Part shown: positions 17,503-26,883 of the stretch, one piece after another
How positions within the stretch are numbered: the first letter of the stretch is position 1
How the letters are laid out: each line of letters begins with the position of its first letter
Assembly: GCF_000016505.1 (NCBI RefSeq)
Contig: NC_009706.1
Location: 1,550,001 to 1,614,000, forward strand
Length of the DNA stretch: 64,000 nt
Direction: 5' to 3'
Source of the DNA: Clostridium kluyveri DSM 555
GTDB taxonomy: Bacteria > Bacillota > Clostridia > Clostridiales > Clostridiaceae
Notes under the pieces: generated by a model
What the model was told of the DNA's origin: nothing
What the model saw: the letters and a program-made list of their open reading frames with translations, nothing else
The model's database searches: none
Made by a program: the position numbers and the translations under genes

Positions 17503-18575
17503 TTGGAATTGTTGGAGGAAAAGGTGAAATAGGACTAGAGTGTGTCAATCTGTTAAATGATTACGAAAGAGAACCTATTAAAATTGGAATAAGAAATAGT
17601 AATGCAATAGTTGATGAAAAAAATAAGTTATATGAATTTATTGATATCAAAAATAGAAAGTCTTGTTTTGAATTTGCAAAAGACTGTGATTGTATTATAA
17701 ATTGTACAAATGTTAGAGGATCCGATATTTACAATTTAATAGATGCAGCAGGTAAGTATAAGGCAAAGTTTGTTGACGTGAATTATCATAATTCACAAGA
17801 AAAGATAGAGATTTATAACACAACAATATACCATGGTGTAGGAGCTTCTCCTGGATTAACAGAGGTTTTACCCAAAATAATTGCTAATAAATTTGAACAA
17901 ATAACAGAGTTGAAATTATATTATACAACTGTCGGAAGATTTACTTTTTCTGCTGCAAAAGAATACTTAAGATATATAGAAAGCGGAGAAGTTTACTCTG
18001 CAACTGTACTTAAAAATGGCGATATTATTCCGTGTGCAAATGATAGACCAGTAATTAGTCTTCCGATTGGAAATGAAAAATGGAATACACTTCCATATAT
18101 CGATGAGAGAACAGTGGCTATGTGCAAACAATTAAATTTAGAAAATGCTGGATTTTATATGTGTATTCAAGATGGGTATACTTACGAATTTTTAAAAAAC
18201 ATTTGGTTAAAATACAAGGATGACAAGGATAAGACAGCCCAAGAATTGGTAAAAGCATCAGAAATTGATTGCTTACATCAAGAAACATATAGTGGCTTTG
18301 TGTTGGAAGCAGAAGGGATTATAGACCAGTGTAAATGTAATATGAATTTGATTATGAAAAGTCCATCTGCGTCTAAATTAACAGCTTTGGCTGTTACTGC
18401 AACTGCTTTGTTATCTTTAGATAGCAAAGAGGAGTTTTGTGTATTAGATATGAGTGCTGTACCGTTTGTAGATTTATTACTTGATAAAATGTCGGAAGTC
18501 GATCCATTGTTTTTCCATAAAATTTATAAGAATAAAACACTAAGCTCAATTAATACCTTTGAAGGAGAGATATAA
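17499..18575 (+). CDS. Saccharopine-dehydrogenase-like reductase (PchK-like)
   Basis: A 358-residue NAD(P)-dependent oxidoreductase. The N-terminus IGIVGGKGEIGLECVNLL is a Rossmann nucleotide loop; FVDVNYHN, GVGASPGLTEVLP and the Ser/Ala-rich C-terminal region fit the saccharopine dehydrogenase-like family. In enantio-pyochelin clusters a member of this family (PchK) replaces PchG as thiazoline reductase, so a third ring-reducing enzyme is the natural guess. It is translationally coupled to the PCP protein (ATGA) and directly abuts a second Irp3-like gene. The substrate is inferred from context only. Confidence 0.75.
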   Translation: MIGIVGGKGEIGLECVNLLNDYEREPIKIGIRNSNAIVDEKNKLYEFIDIKNRKSCFEFAKDCDCIINCTNVRGSDIYNLIDAAGKYKAKFVDVNYHNSQEKIEIYNTTIYHGVGASPGLTEVLPKIIANKFEQITELKLYYTTVGRFTFSAAKEYLRYIESGEVYSATVLKNGDIIPCANDRPVISLPIGNEKWNTLPYIDERTVAMCKQLNLENAGFYMCIQDGYTYEFLKNIWLKYKDDKDKTAQELVKASEIDCLHQETYSGFVLEAEGIIDQCKCNMNLIMKSPSASKLTALAVTATALLSLDSKEEFCVLDMSAVPFVDLLLDKMSEVDPLFFHKIYKNKTLSSINTFEGEI

Positions 18576-19652
18576 ATGAGTAAAAAAATAAATGCAATAG
18601 TATGTGGAACGACTTTCGGGAAATATTATTTAAAAGCACTTAAAAGAGCAAATAAAGATTTTAACGTTGTTGGAATACTTGGAAAAGGGAGCAAGAGATC
18701 AAAACGAGTAGCTTTAAGTTATAAAGTACCATTATATAGCAGCGTAGAAGAGTTACCTGAAGGTATAGAACTTGCTTGTGTCATTGTTCGCTCAGAAGGT
18801 GTTGGTGGTGAGGGAACTGATTTATGTGTAAATCTTTTAAATAGAAATATTAATATTATCCAAGAACAACCGGTTCATCAAAGGCATTTAGAAAAGTGTT
18901 ACAAATTGGCAAAAGAAAGAAATTTATTATATATGACAGCCAATCTATATTCATATTTACCAAATATAAAAAGCTTTATAGCATATGCAAGAAAGTTAAA
19001 TTTATTATCAAAGTTAGAATACATTAACATATCTTTTTCAACGCAAGTATCGTATACTGCTTTAGATTTATTGATTTTGGCTGGAGTATCAGGTTCTCTA
19101 AAATTAAATAAAGATATAATAAAGCATCTTGGACCTTTTGATATTATATATGGAGAAATAGGCCGTGTACCTATATTAATTGAATTTAATAACAAAATTA
19201 ATCCTGAATTTCCAGATTACAATATGCACCTAATGCATAATTATCATTTTTATTATAATGATGGAGTTTTATCATTGGAAGATACTTTTGGTTCAGTTAT
19301 TTGGAGGCCTAGAACGTATATTAAACCCACAAAGAATAACCTTGGAATTTTTAATGAACCTATTTATTCAATTTTAGATGGATTAAGAACAATAAACATT
19401 AATGATTTTTTTAGTTCTTATTGGATTGATGCAATTAAGGGAGAATTAATAGAAGCAAAAACATATATTGAAAATAAGGAACTTAATTACTGTCGAGTTA
19501 ATAGAGAATTGAGTGCTTCTAGAAATTGGAGAAAATTACATGATATAGCGGGATATTCGGAATTTACAAATGAAAACAAAGAAAAATTTCTTTTGCTCAA
19601 AGAAATAGAAAATTTTAAAAGTAATCTAAGGAGGGATTGTAGAGATGATTAA
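18576..19652 (+). CDS. Thiazolinyl imide reductase, copy 2 (Irp3/PchG-like)
   Basis: A 358-residue paralogue of the 13469 product: NAIVCGTTFGKYYLKALKR start, LGKGSKRSKRVALSYKVPLY binding region, LSLEDTFGSVIWRPR late motif. It should reduce a PCP-bound thiazoline with NADPH. GGAGAG lies seven bases before the ATG. It overlaps the following NRPS by eight bases, and AGGAGGG within its last codons serves that NRPS. The two copies differ widely, so this is an old duplication or separate recruitment, probably with different rings as substrates. Confidence 0.87.
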   Translation: MSKKINAIVCGTTFGKYYLKALKRANKDFNVVGILGKGSKRSKRVALSYKVPLYSSVEELPEGIELACVIVRSEGVGGEGTDLCVNLLNRNINIIQEQPVHQRHLEKCYKLAKERNLLYMTANLYSYLPNIKSFIAYARKLNLLSKLEYINISFSTQVSYTALDLLILAGVSGSLKLNKDIIKHLGPFDIIYGEIGRVPILIEFNNKINPEFPDYNMHLMHNYHFYYNDGVLSLEDTFGSVIWRPRTYIKPTKNNLGIFNEPIYSILDGLRTININDFFSSYWIDAIKGELIEAKTYIENKELNYCRVNRELSASRNWRKLHDIAGYSEFTNENKEKFLLLKEIENFKSNLRRDCRDD

Positions 19653-22600
19653 GGATTATAAAGCAATCGTAGAAAATTGTTATAGCCAAGGTATTGAATT
19701 ATATGTAGAGGATGGGAAATTAAAATACAAATCAATAAGTGGAGCATTATCCAATGATATATTAAATGAATTGAAATCAAGTCGAGAAGGCTTGATTGAG
19801 TTTATTAGTATTAAACAAGAAAAACACAATGACAAAAATTTATATTCTCCATTTCCGTTATCTCCTGTACAATCATCTTATTTGTTTGGAAGAGGTGATT
19901 TATATTCTTATGGAAATGTTTCTTGTCATATCTATCAGGAATTTTCTTATAATGAATTAGATGTCGAAAAAGTACAAAAAATCTGGAATCATCTGATAAA
20001 CAAACATGATATGCTTAGGGCAGTAATCTATCAGGAAAATTATCAAGAAATATTAGAAAAAGTGTCTGAATATAAATTAAAAACAGATGACAAGATGACA
20101 ATTAGAAAAGAACTGGAAGAAAAAATATATCCATTAGGTGAATGGCCAATGTTTGATATTGGGATTTCTAAAGATGATGGAGAATCAATTTTACATTTTT
20201 CAATGGATTTTTTAATAGCAGATTGGTCGAGTATTTGGCTATTATTAACTGAGTTTGAAGATATGTATTTTGATGATTTTTATAATAATGAGTCCTCAAG
20301 TTTATCTTTTAAAGATTATAGAATTTATGAGGAAAGAAAAAAAGAATCCCTAGAGTATGAAAAAGCTAAGGAATATTGGAAAGAAAAAACTGTGAGTCTA
20401 AAATCTGCTCCTACACTGCCAATAAAAAATATTAGAGAAAATGAAATTCCTAAATTCAAAAGAATTTCTATGACACTTAATAAAAAATATTGGCAAAAGT
20501 TTAAAGAAATTGCCCAACAGAAAGAAATTACACCTACAGCAGCGGTATTAACAGTATATAGTGAGATATTAAAAAAATGGAGTACAAATAAAGACTTCAG
20601 TTTGAACTTAACATTATTCAATAAAAAACAGATTGGTAAAAATATAGGTAGTTTAGTTGGAGATTTTACAAATACCTCTATAATCTCTGCGAAAGATAAA
20701 CAGATTCCTTTTAAAAAGTTGGCATCGGAATTTAATGAAGAAATATTTAGTAATTTGGATCACAGCATTTACTCAGGAGTGGAAGTATTAAGAGATCTTG
20801 CAAAAATAAATGGTAATAAAGAATTTCTTCTCCCATATGTATTTACGAGTGCAATTGGACTTATTCAGAAAAAATTAAGAGGTAAATACAGATATGGTAT
20901 TTCTCAAACACCACAGGTGTTTATTGACTGTCAAGCTATGGATACAGATTTGGGACTACAAATAAATTGGGATATTCGTGATAAATTATTTGAAGAAGGC
21001 CTTGTTGAAGATATGTTTAAAGTCTTTGAAGATACGCTTAACCAATTAGCAAAGTCTGAAGACATATGGGATAAAAAATTGACGATTTCTATTCCAAACT
21101 GGCAAAAAGAGGAAAGAATGAATGTTAATGATACAGAAAAAGTATTTTTAAAAAACACACTAATTTTTGACTTTTTAAAAAATGTTATAAATGATCCTGA
21201 GAAAATAGCAATAATTGATTCTAAAAAGAGTCTATCGTATAATGAAGTTTACAAAAAAGCGGTCGAAATAGCGATTACATTAAGAGAGAAATCAATTAAT
21301 AAGGGTGATTATGTAGTTGTAAAACTTCCACATAATGCAGATCAAGTTTCTTGCATATTAGGGATTTTAATGATTGGGGCAGCCTATGTTCCTGTTGATA
21401 TTGACACAAGTAAAAAGCGATTTGAGAGCATTGTTAAACAGTGTAATAGTAAGGTAGTTATAACTGATAAAGAGTTCAATGAGAAGTTTGCTGAGATAAT
21501 AAACGTTAAAAATATAGAAGTTGAAAAAGATATGATTGAGACTTTTAAAGTTGAAGATATAGATCCATATAGCATAGCATATGTAATATTTACTTCAGGG
21601 ACAACAGGAGTTCCAAAAGGTGTCTTAATTAGTCATTCTGCTGCATTAAATACTATATGTGACATCAATGAAAGATTTGGAGTAACAAAAAAAGATTCAA
21701 TATTAGCTATATCAAAACTTAATTTTGATTTATCAGTTTACGATATTTTCGGAATGCTTTCAGTTGGTGGGACAATTGTATATCCAAATGAAGAAGATTA
21801 TTTGAATCCAATTCACTGGGATGAATTGGTAAAAGAGTATTCTATCAGCGTCTGGAATACAGTTCCGGCGTTAATGGAATTATATGTTAGTTTTTTAAAA
21901 GAAAAATCAAAGAGCAGAGAGTCAATGCAGTTGATTTTATTATCTGGAGATTGGGTGCCACTTAAGATGCCTGACACTTTAAAAAAAGCATTTCCAAAAT
22001 CAAAAATTATAGCATTAGGTGGAGCGACTGAAGCATCAATATGGTCAAATTATCATGAATATAAAGAACTTGAAGATTGGTGGAACAGTATTCCTTATGG
22101 TAAACCCTTAAGTAATCAGCAGTTTTATGTATTGGATGAGAGATTAGAAGATTGTCCAGTATACTGCGAAGGAAACTTATATATTTCGGGCAGTGGGTTA
22201 GCAGAAGGATATTTAGGAGATGAAAAACTAACTAAAGAGAAATTTTTTATACATCCAAAAATAAACTTAAGATTATATTCAACAGGGGATTTAGGCAGAT
22301 ATCTACCGGGTGGAGAGATTGAGTTTCTTGGACGAAAAGATAATCAAGTAAAGATAAGAGGATATAGAATAGAACTTGGTGAAATAAAGAATGCATTAAT
22401 TGAACAAGACGAAATCAGTGATGCTCTGGTAAGAGTAAATAAGCAGAAGCAAGATTTACCAATTGAAGCGATAGTAACTCTTAGTGTAGAAAAAGATAAT
22501 ATTCATAATATATTTAATGAAAAAATTAAGGATTTAAATGCTGTTACTAGCTTATATGAAAAAGTTTTAAGTAGTTCTAAATATAACGAAATTTGTAAAA

Positions 22601-25020
22601 CAAGAGATGAGATTTGTTTACATGCATTATTAAATGCCTTGTTAGAATTAGGTATTTTTACAAAAGTGGATGATGCTAAGTATAATTATGATGAAGAAAA
22701 TATTAAGAATTTAAGTTCAAAGTATACATGGCTGCTAAACAGATGGATAAATCAATTGGAAGAATCAAATATTATATATAATGAAAAAGATAATTGTTAT
22801 ACTATTCCTAAAACTTTAGAGAAAAATATTATTAATCAGAAGTGGGATGGGATTTTTTCTAAATGGGAAAATGCTTATGGAGATATAAATTTATTTCATT
22901 ACATTAAAAACAATATAGATAATCTCATAGGTTTATTGCAAGGAAAAATTGATCCTGTTGGAATACTGTATCCTGAAGGTTCAGATATATACACTAAGGC
23001 ACTTTATGAAACTAGTATAAATTCAATTTTAATAAATGAGTATTATTGTAAATTTTTAGAAAAATATATCAAAGAACAAAAAGGTAGAAAGATTAGAATT
23101 CTAGAAATAGGAGCGGGTACAGGTGCTACAGCAAAGAAACTGATAGATATATTAGGTGATGAAGATTATGAGTATCACTTTACAGATTCTCAGAAATATT
23201 TTTTACCTGCTGCAAGAAATTATTTCAACAATAATAAAAAGGTATTGGTATATAAATTTAATGTTGATGAAGACCCTATTGAACAAGGCCTTGAATATAA
23301 TTATTTTGATATAATAGTTGCGGCCTATGTCTTGGAAAATGCAAAAAACATACCGAAGAGCTTAAAACATATAAGAAATTTAGCAGCACCCAAAGGATAT
23401 TTACTATTTTCTGAACCAGTGAAAAATGAACCATGGATACTTGTATCGCAAGCGTTTATGATGCAAGAACCGTTGGATGATTTTAGAGAAAATATATTTT
23501 TCTTAACACCCGAACAATGGTTAAAATTATTGTCTTTAGAAGATGATAGTTCTAAGAGTTATATTTTCCCGGAAGAAACATTTTTGCTGTATAATTTAGG
23601 AGCGATTTTGTTTATAAAACAATTTAAAAAGAATTATACATTAATAGATAGAGAAAAAATATACGATAAATTAAATATATATTTGCCGCAATATATGATT
23701 CCTTCCAGTATATTATTTACAGAATCATTTAAGTTGAACCGTAATGGCAAGGTAGATATACTTAAAAACTTTGAACTAATGCCGAAATTAGATAAAGATA
23801 CTTTTGTTAAAATCGAAAAAATTGAAGAAAAGTTAGATTCATTAGAAGAAGAAATTATGATAATTTGTTCAAAATTATTTGGTAATCAGCAGTTGAACCG
23901 AACTTCTAATTTCTATGATTATGGAGCGGATTCATTAATTTTGGCGAAGGTTGCAACAGAATTAAAAAATAGTTTAAAGTTGTCTATTCCATTTGAGGTA
24001 TTATTAAGAGGACTTATTAATAATCCGACTGTAGCGGACACATCATTGTTTATAAAAGGATATGTGCATCCTATAAACAATGATATAAAGTATAAAACAG
24101 ATGAGTTTATATACACAAAAATCTACAAAATGTCTGGCACAAATCAGGAACAAAGAATAAGAATATTAATACATGGAGCATTTGGGAATTTAGAAAATTT
24201 CAATAGCCTGGCGACTGAGCTAGCTCAACAGAATCAAGGAGATATTTTAGTAGTAGGTGTGTCCGATGTTGATAAATATTTGGATATGAAACCAATAGAT
24301 ATAGTTCCTAAGTTATCTGATATTTATTATGAGAAGATAATGAAGCATGGATTTAAAAATGTGCAGATAATAGGATATAGTTTTAGTGGCGTTGTTGCAA
24401 TAGAAATAGCTAGAAGTTTACTAGAATCTGGAATAGAAATAGATAATTTATCTATTATTGAAGGAGGCAGTATATCTGAAATTAATTATGATGAGTTGAT
24501 TTTAGAATTTGTCTTTTTGAAGGCTTTTAAAATAAGTGTTTCTGATTTAAAATTGCAACAAATTAGTATATTAGATGACATATTTAAAGACTCGTATAGT
24601 TATGAAAATGTCTTAACAGTTACTAGTGTTTTGAGTAAATTAAGATTAGAAAGTGATCGAGAAATAATTAAGAATCTAAATCATAAAATTCAGGAGGAGA
24701 GATTTGACACATACTTTAGAGTTCTAGAAGAAAAAAAAGAAAAAATACTGTCAAGAAGATCTTTTTCAGAGTTGTATAAAATATTTAAAAAATCTTTTGA
24801 GGCTCAAATGTATATTCCTGATATGTATTTTGGAGATATTGATTACTATATTGCACAGGATAATACAGGAGCGTATAAGCATTTTAATTTGCTATTAGAC
24901 AACTGGAGAGATAATGTGATTGGAAATATCAATAAATACTATATACCGGGAGATCATTATAGTGCGGTACAAGATACTGAGAATGCAAAAATTTTGGCGG
25001 AGCTTCTAAAAATAAAATAG
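19645..25020 (+). CDS. PchF-like NRPS: TubC docking-Cy-A(MT)-PCP-TE
   Basis: A 1791-residue terminal synthetase, close to the size of PchF. A TubC docking domain (1-58) is followed by Cy (from about 70, FPLSPVQSSYLFGRG; DFLIADWSS near 190), A (FTSGTTGVPKG near 649, DLSVYDIFG with the cysteine-like D-L-Y start, A8 RKDNQVKIRGYRIELGE near 897), an inserted methyltransferase with an intact SAM loop LEIGAGTG (about 1153), A10 NRNGKVDILK (about 1366), PCP (Ser1430 in DYGADSLIL) and a thioesterase with Ser1579 in GYSFSG and a late His in GDHYSA. It should add a last cysteine, methylate it (on carbon as in yersiniabactin or nitrogen as in pyochelin; not decidable here) and release the product. Confidence 0.92.
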   Translation: MIKDYKAIVENCYSQGIELYVEDGKLKYKSISGALSNDILNELKSSREGLIEFISIKQEKHNDKNLYSPFPLSPVQSSYLFGRGDLYSYGNVSCHIYQEFSYNELDVEKVQKIWNHLINKHDMLRAVIYQENYQEILEKVSEYKLKTDDKMTIRKELEEKIYPLGEWPMFDIGISKDDGESILHFSMDFLIADWSSIWLLLTEFEDMYFDDFYNNESSSLSFKDYRIYEERKKESLEYEKAKEYWKEKTVSLKSAPTLPIKNIRENEIPKFKRISMTLNKKYWQKFKEIAQQKEITPTAAVLTVYSEILKKWSTNKDFSLNLTLFNKKQIGKNIGSLVGDFTNTSIISAKDKQIPFKKLASEFNEEIFSNLDHSIYSGVEVLRDLAKINGNKEFLLPYVFTSAIGLIQKKLRGKYRYGISQTPQVFIDCQAMDTDLGLQINWDIRDKLFEEGLVEDMFKVFEDTLNQLAKSEDIWDKKLTISIPNWQKEERMNVNDTEKVFLKNTLIFDFLKNVINDPEKIAIIDSKKSLSYNEVYKKAVEIAITLREKSINKGDYVVVKLPHNADQVSCILGILMIGAAYVPVDIDTSKKRFESIVKQCNSKVVITDKEFNEKFAEIINVKNIEVEKDMIETFKVEDIDPYSIAYVIFTSGTTGVPKGVLISHSAALNTICDINERFGVTKKDSILAISKLNFDLSVYDIFGMLSVGGTIVYPNEEDYLNPIHWDELVKEYSISVWNTVPALMELYVSFLKEKSKSRESMQLILLSGDWVPLKMPDTLKKAFPKSKIIALGGATEASIWSNYHEYKELEDWWNSIPYGKPLSNQQFYVLDERLEDCPVYCEGNLYISGSGLAEGYLGDEKLTKEKFFIHPKINLRLYSTGDLGRYLPGGEIEFLGRKDNQVKIRGYRIELGEIKNALIEQDEISDALVRVNKQKQDLPIEAIVTLSVEKDNIHNIFNEKIKDLNAVTSLYEKVLSSSKYNEICKTRDEICLHALLNALLELGIFTKVDDAKYNYDEENIKNLSSKYTWLLNRWINQLEESNIIYNEKDNCYTIPKTLEKNIINQKWDGIFSKWENAYGDINLFHYIKNNIDNLIGLLQGKIDPVGILYPEGSDIYTKALYETSINSILINEYYCKFLEKYIKEQKGRKIRILEIGAGTGATAKKLIDILGDEDYEYHFTDSQKYFLPAARNYFNNNKKVLVYKFNVDEDPIEQGLEYNYFDIIVAAYVLENAKNIPKSLKHIRNLAAPKGYLLFSEPVKNEPWILVSQAFMMQEPLDDFRENIFFLTPEQWLKLLSLEDDSSKSYIFPEETFLLYNLGAILFIKQFKKNYTLIDREKIYDKLNIYLPQYMIPSSILFTESFKLNRNGKVDILKNFELMPKLDKDTFVKIEKIEEKLDSLEEEIMIICSKLFGNQQLNRTSNFYDYGADSLILAKVATELKNSLKLSIPFEVLLRGLINNPTVADTSLFIKGYVHPINNDIKYKTDEFIYTKIYKMSGTNQEQRIRILIHGAFGNLENFNSLATELAQQNQGDILVVGVSDVDKYLDMKPIDIVPKLSDIYYEKIMKHGFKNVQIIGYSFSGVVAIEIARSLLESGIEIDNLSIIEGGSISEINYDELILEFVFLKAFKISVSDLKLQQISILDDIFKDSYSYENVLTVTSVLSKLRLESDREIIKNLNHKIQEERFDTYFRVLEEKKEKILSRRSFSELYKIFKKSFEAQMYIPDMYFGDIDYYIAQDNTGAYKHFNLLLDNWRDNVIGNINKYYIPGDHYSAVQDTENAKILAELLKIK

Positions 25021-25100
25021 TGAAGTCAAGTGTGTTAAAGTAGTGCATAAAGTATAGAGAAGATATTTATATGTATTTCAGTAAAAAATTATTTTTAATG

Positions 25101-25119
25101 AAGGGTTAGCCTAAGCAAA
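25101..25119. promoter_or_regulatory. Candidate DtxR/IdeR-type iron box before the ABC pair
   Basis: The 19 bases around TTAGCCTAA match the DtxR/IdeR consensus as I remember it at about 14 of 19 positions, including the whole central nine. It lies between the NRPS stop and the AAGGAGGGG ribosome site of the ABC gene. A DtxR-like repressor (EqbA) is described for equibactin, which makes such a site plausible; no such regulator is encoded in this window. The same spot could be only a leader sequence. Confidence 0.4.
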
Positions 25120-25140
25120 CTTCAAAGGAGGGGAATTATC

Positions 25141-26883
25141 ATGAATGAAAAGAGCCCATTGTTAAGACTTTGGGAGTTAGGAAATAGTGAACATACTCCA
25201 TTGAAAAAATCAATTTTTTTAGCTGTAATTGGTGTACTGTTTGGTATGCTTCCGTACTTTGCAGCTGCACAAATTATTATTTCACTAATGAAGGACAGGC
25301 ATGATTACAAATTTTATGTTGTAGGGGCTATTGTTGCTATATTGGGATATTTATTAAGAGCTGTACTTTATGCTTTGGCTCTCTCCGTATCACATAAAGC
25401 CACTTTTTCAGTATTGAAAAGTATTCGTGAGAGCATACTTGAAAAGTTACCTAAATTACCTTTAGGGACAATTATAGATACTTCAAGCGGCGAAATGAAG
25501 CAAATCATTGTAGATCAAGTGGAAAGCATGGAACGCCCGCTTGCCCATCTTCTGCCCGAAATGATAGCAAATATATTGGGGCCGGTATGTATTTTAATCT
25601 ATCTGCTTATTTTGGATTGGAGAATGGCATTACTTTCTATCATATCAATACCTCTTGGCAGCATTTTTATGGGGGTTGTTATGAAAAACTATGCTGCTCA
25701 ATATGAAGGCTCGGTAAAAACAAATAGCGAGATGAATACAGCGATTGTGGAATATATTAGCGGAATTGAGGTTATAAAGGCTTTTAATCAAGGAAAACAA
25801 TCTTACGCTAAATTTTCAAAAAAAATAAAAGCAAATGCTTTCTATTTTTATCACTGGATGAAAAGCTGCCAGTTTTTTGTATCACTTTCTAAGTCAATTG
25901 TTCCGACTACATTGATTACAATACTTCCTGTTGGATTTTTGCTTTATCAAAAAGGAAGTATTGGAGTGGATGTTTTCATTACTACAATTATTCTTTCTCT
26001 TGGTATAGCGGGGCCAATTATTGCGGCAATGAATTTTGTGGATAGCCTTGCGAAGGTGGGAACGATAGTAGGCTCAATTGATGTGATCCTCAAAAGCGAG
26101 GAGCAGCAACATGGAAAGGAAAAGGTGGAGTTGCCGGATGCAAGCATATATATGGATAATGTTTCGTTTGGATACCATGAAGATAAGGAAATATTGCATC
26201 AAGTCAGTTTGCAGATACCGTCGGGAAGCTTAACCGCATTTGTCGGACCCAGTGGAAGTGGAAAATCAACTATTGCAAAACTAATTGCCGGCTTTTGGGA
26301 CATAAAGCAGGGGTACATAAAAATAGGTGGAACTGATATAAAAGATATACCCTTATCACAACTTTATAGTGAAGTATCCTTTGTTTCTCAAGATAATTAC
26401 TTATTTGATGAAACCATTCTGGAAAACATTCGTATGGGTGATACAAATGCCAGCGATGAAGATGTGATTAGGGTGTCAATAGCTTCCGGTTGTGATGATT
26501 TTATTAGGAAGCTTGACCAGGGCTATAATACGGTTGCCGGAAGTAAAGGAACGCATTTATCAGGAGGAGAGCGACAACGTATTTCAATAGCAAGAGCTAT
26601 GCTAAAGGATGCACCGATTATTATTTTTGACGAGGCAACTGCATATATTGATCCGGAAAATGAAGCAATCATTCAGCAGGCGGTAGGAAATCTGATAAAA
26701 GATAAAACGGTTATTATTATTGCTCATAGACTTTCTACTATCATTGATGCAGATCAAATCTTTCTTATTTCTGACGGAATAGTAGATGACCATGGAAAAC
26801 ATGATGAATTGCTGCAAAGAAATTTTTTATATAAAACGATGTGGCAGGCACATATAGGAGTAAAGGATGGTGATGAACTATGA
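25141..26883 (+). CDS. ABC transporter, TM-ATPase fusion (YbtP/IrtA-like)
   Basis: A 580-residue half-transporter: six hydrophobic segments in residues 1-310, then a nucleotide-binding domain with Walker A GPSGSGKST (near 370), signature LSGGERQR and Walker B IIFDEA. YbtP/YbtQ in Yersinia and IrtAB in mycobacteria have this exporter-type fold but import the ferric siderophore; position beside the NRPS genes and beside its partner supports the same job here. AAGGAGGGG gives a strong start. It overlaps the next gene by four bases (ATGA), indicating a heterodimer. A candidate iron box precedes it. Confidence 0.88.
   Translation: MNEKSPLLRLWELGNSEHTPLKKSIFLAVIGVLFGMLPYFAAAQIIISLMKDRHDYKFYVVGAIVAILGYLLRAVLYALALSVSHKATFSVLKSIRESILEKLPKLPLGTIIDTSSGEMKQIIVDQVESMERPLAHLLPEMIANILGPVCILIYLLILDWRMALLSIISIPLGSIFMGVVMKNYAAQYEGSVKTNSEMNTAIVEYISGIEVIKAFNQGKQSYAKFSKKIKANAFYFYHWMKSCQFFVSLSKSIVPTTLITILPVGFLLYQKGSIGVDVFITTIILSLGIAGPIIAAMNFVDSLAKVGTIVGSIDVILKSEEQQHGKEKVELPDASIYMDNVSFGYHEDKEILHQVSLQIPSGSLTAFVGPSGSGKSTIAKLIAGFWDIKQGYIKIGGTDIKDIPLSQLYSEVSFVSQDNYLFDETILENIRMGDTNASDEDVIRVSIASGCDDFIRKLDQGYNTVAGSKGTHLSGGERQRISIARAMLKDAPIIIFDEATAYIDPENEAIIQQAVGNLIKDKTVIIIAHRLSTIIDADQIFLISDGIVDDHGKHDELLQRNFLYKTMWQAHIGVKDGDEL

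Noticed and set aside
4646-25020. Yersiniabactin cluster proper
   Set aside because: The HMWP1 PKS module (KS-AT-MT-KR) is absent; the last synthetase is PchF-like, so the product cannot be yersiniabactin itself.
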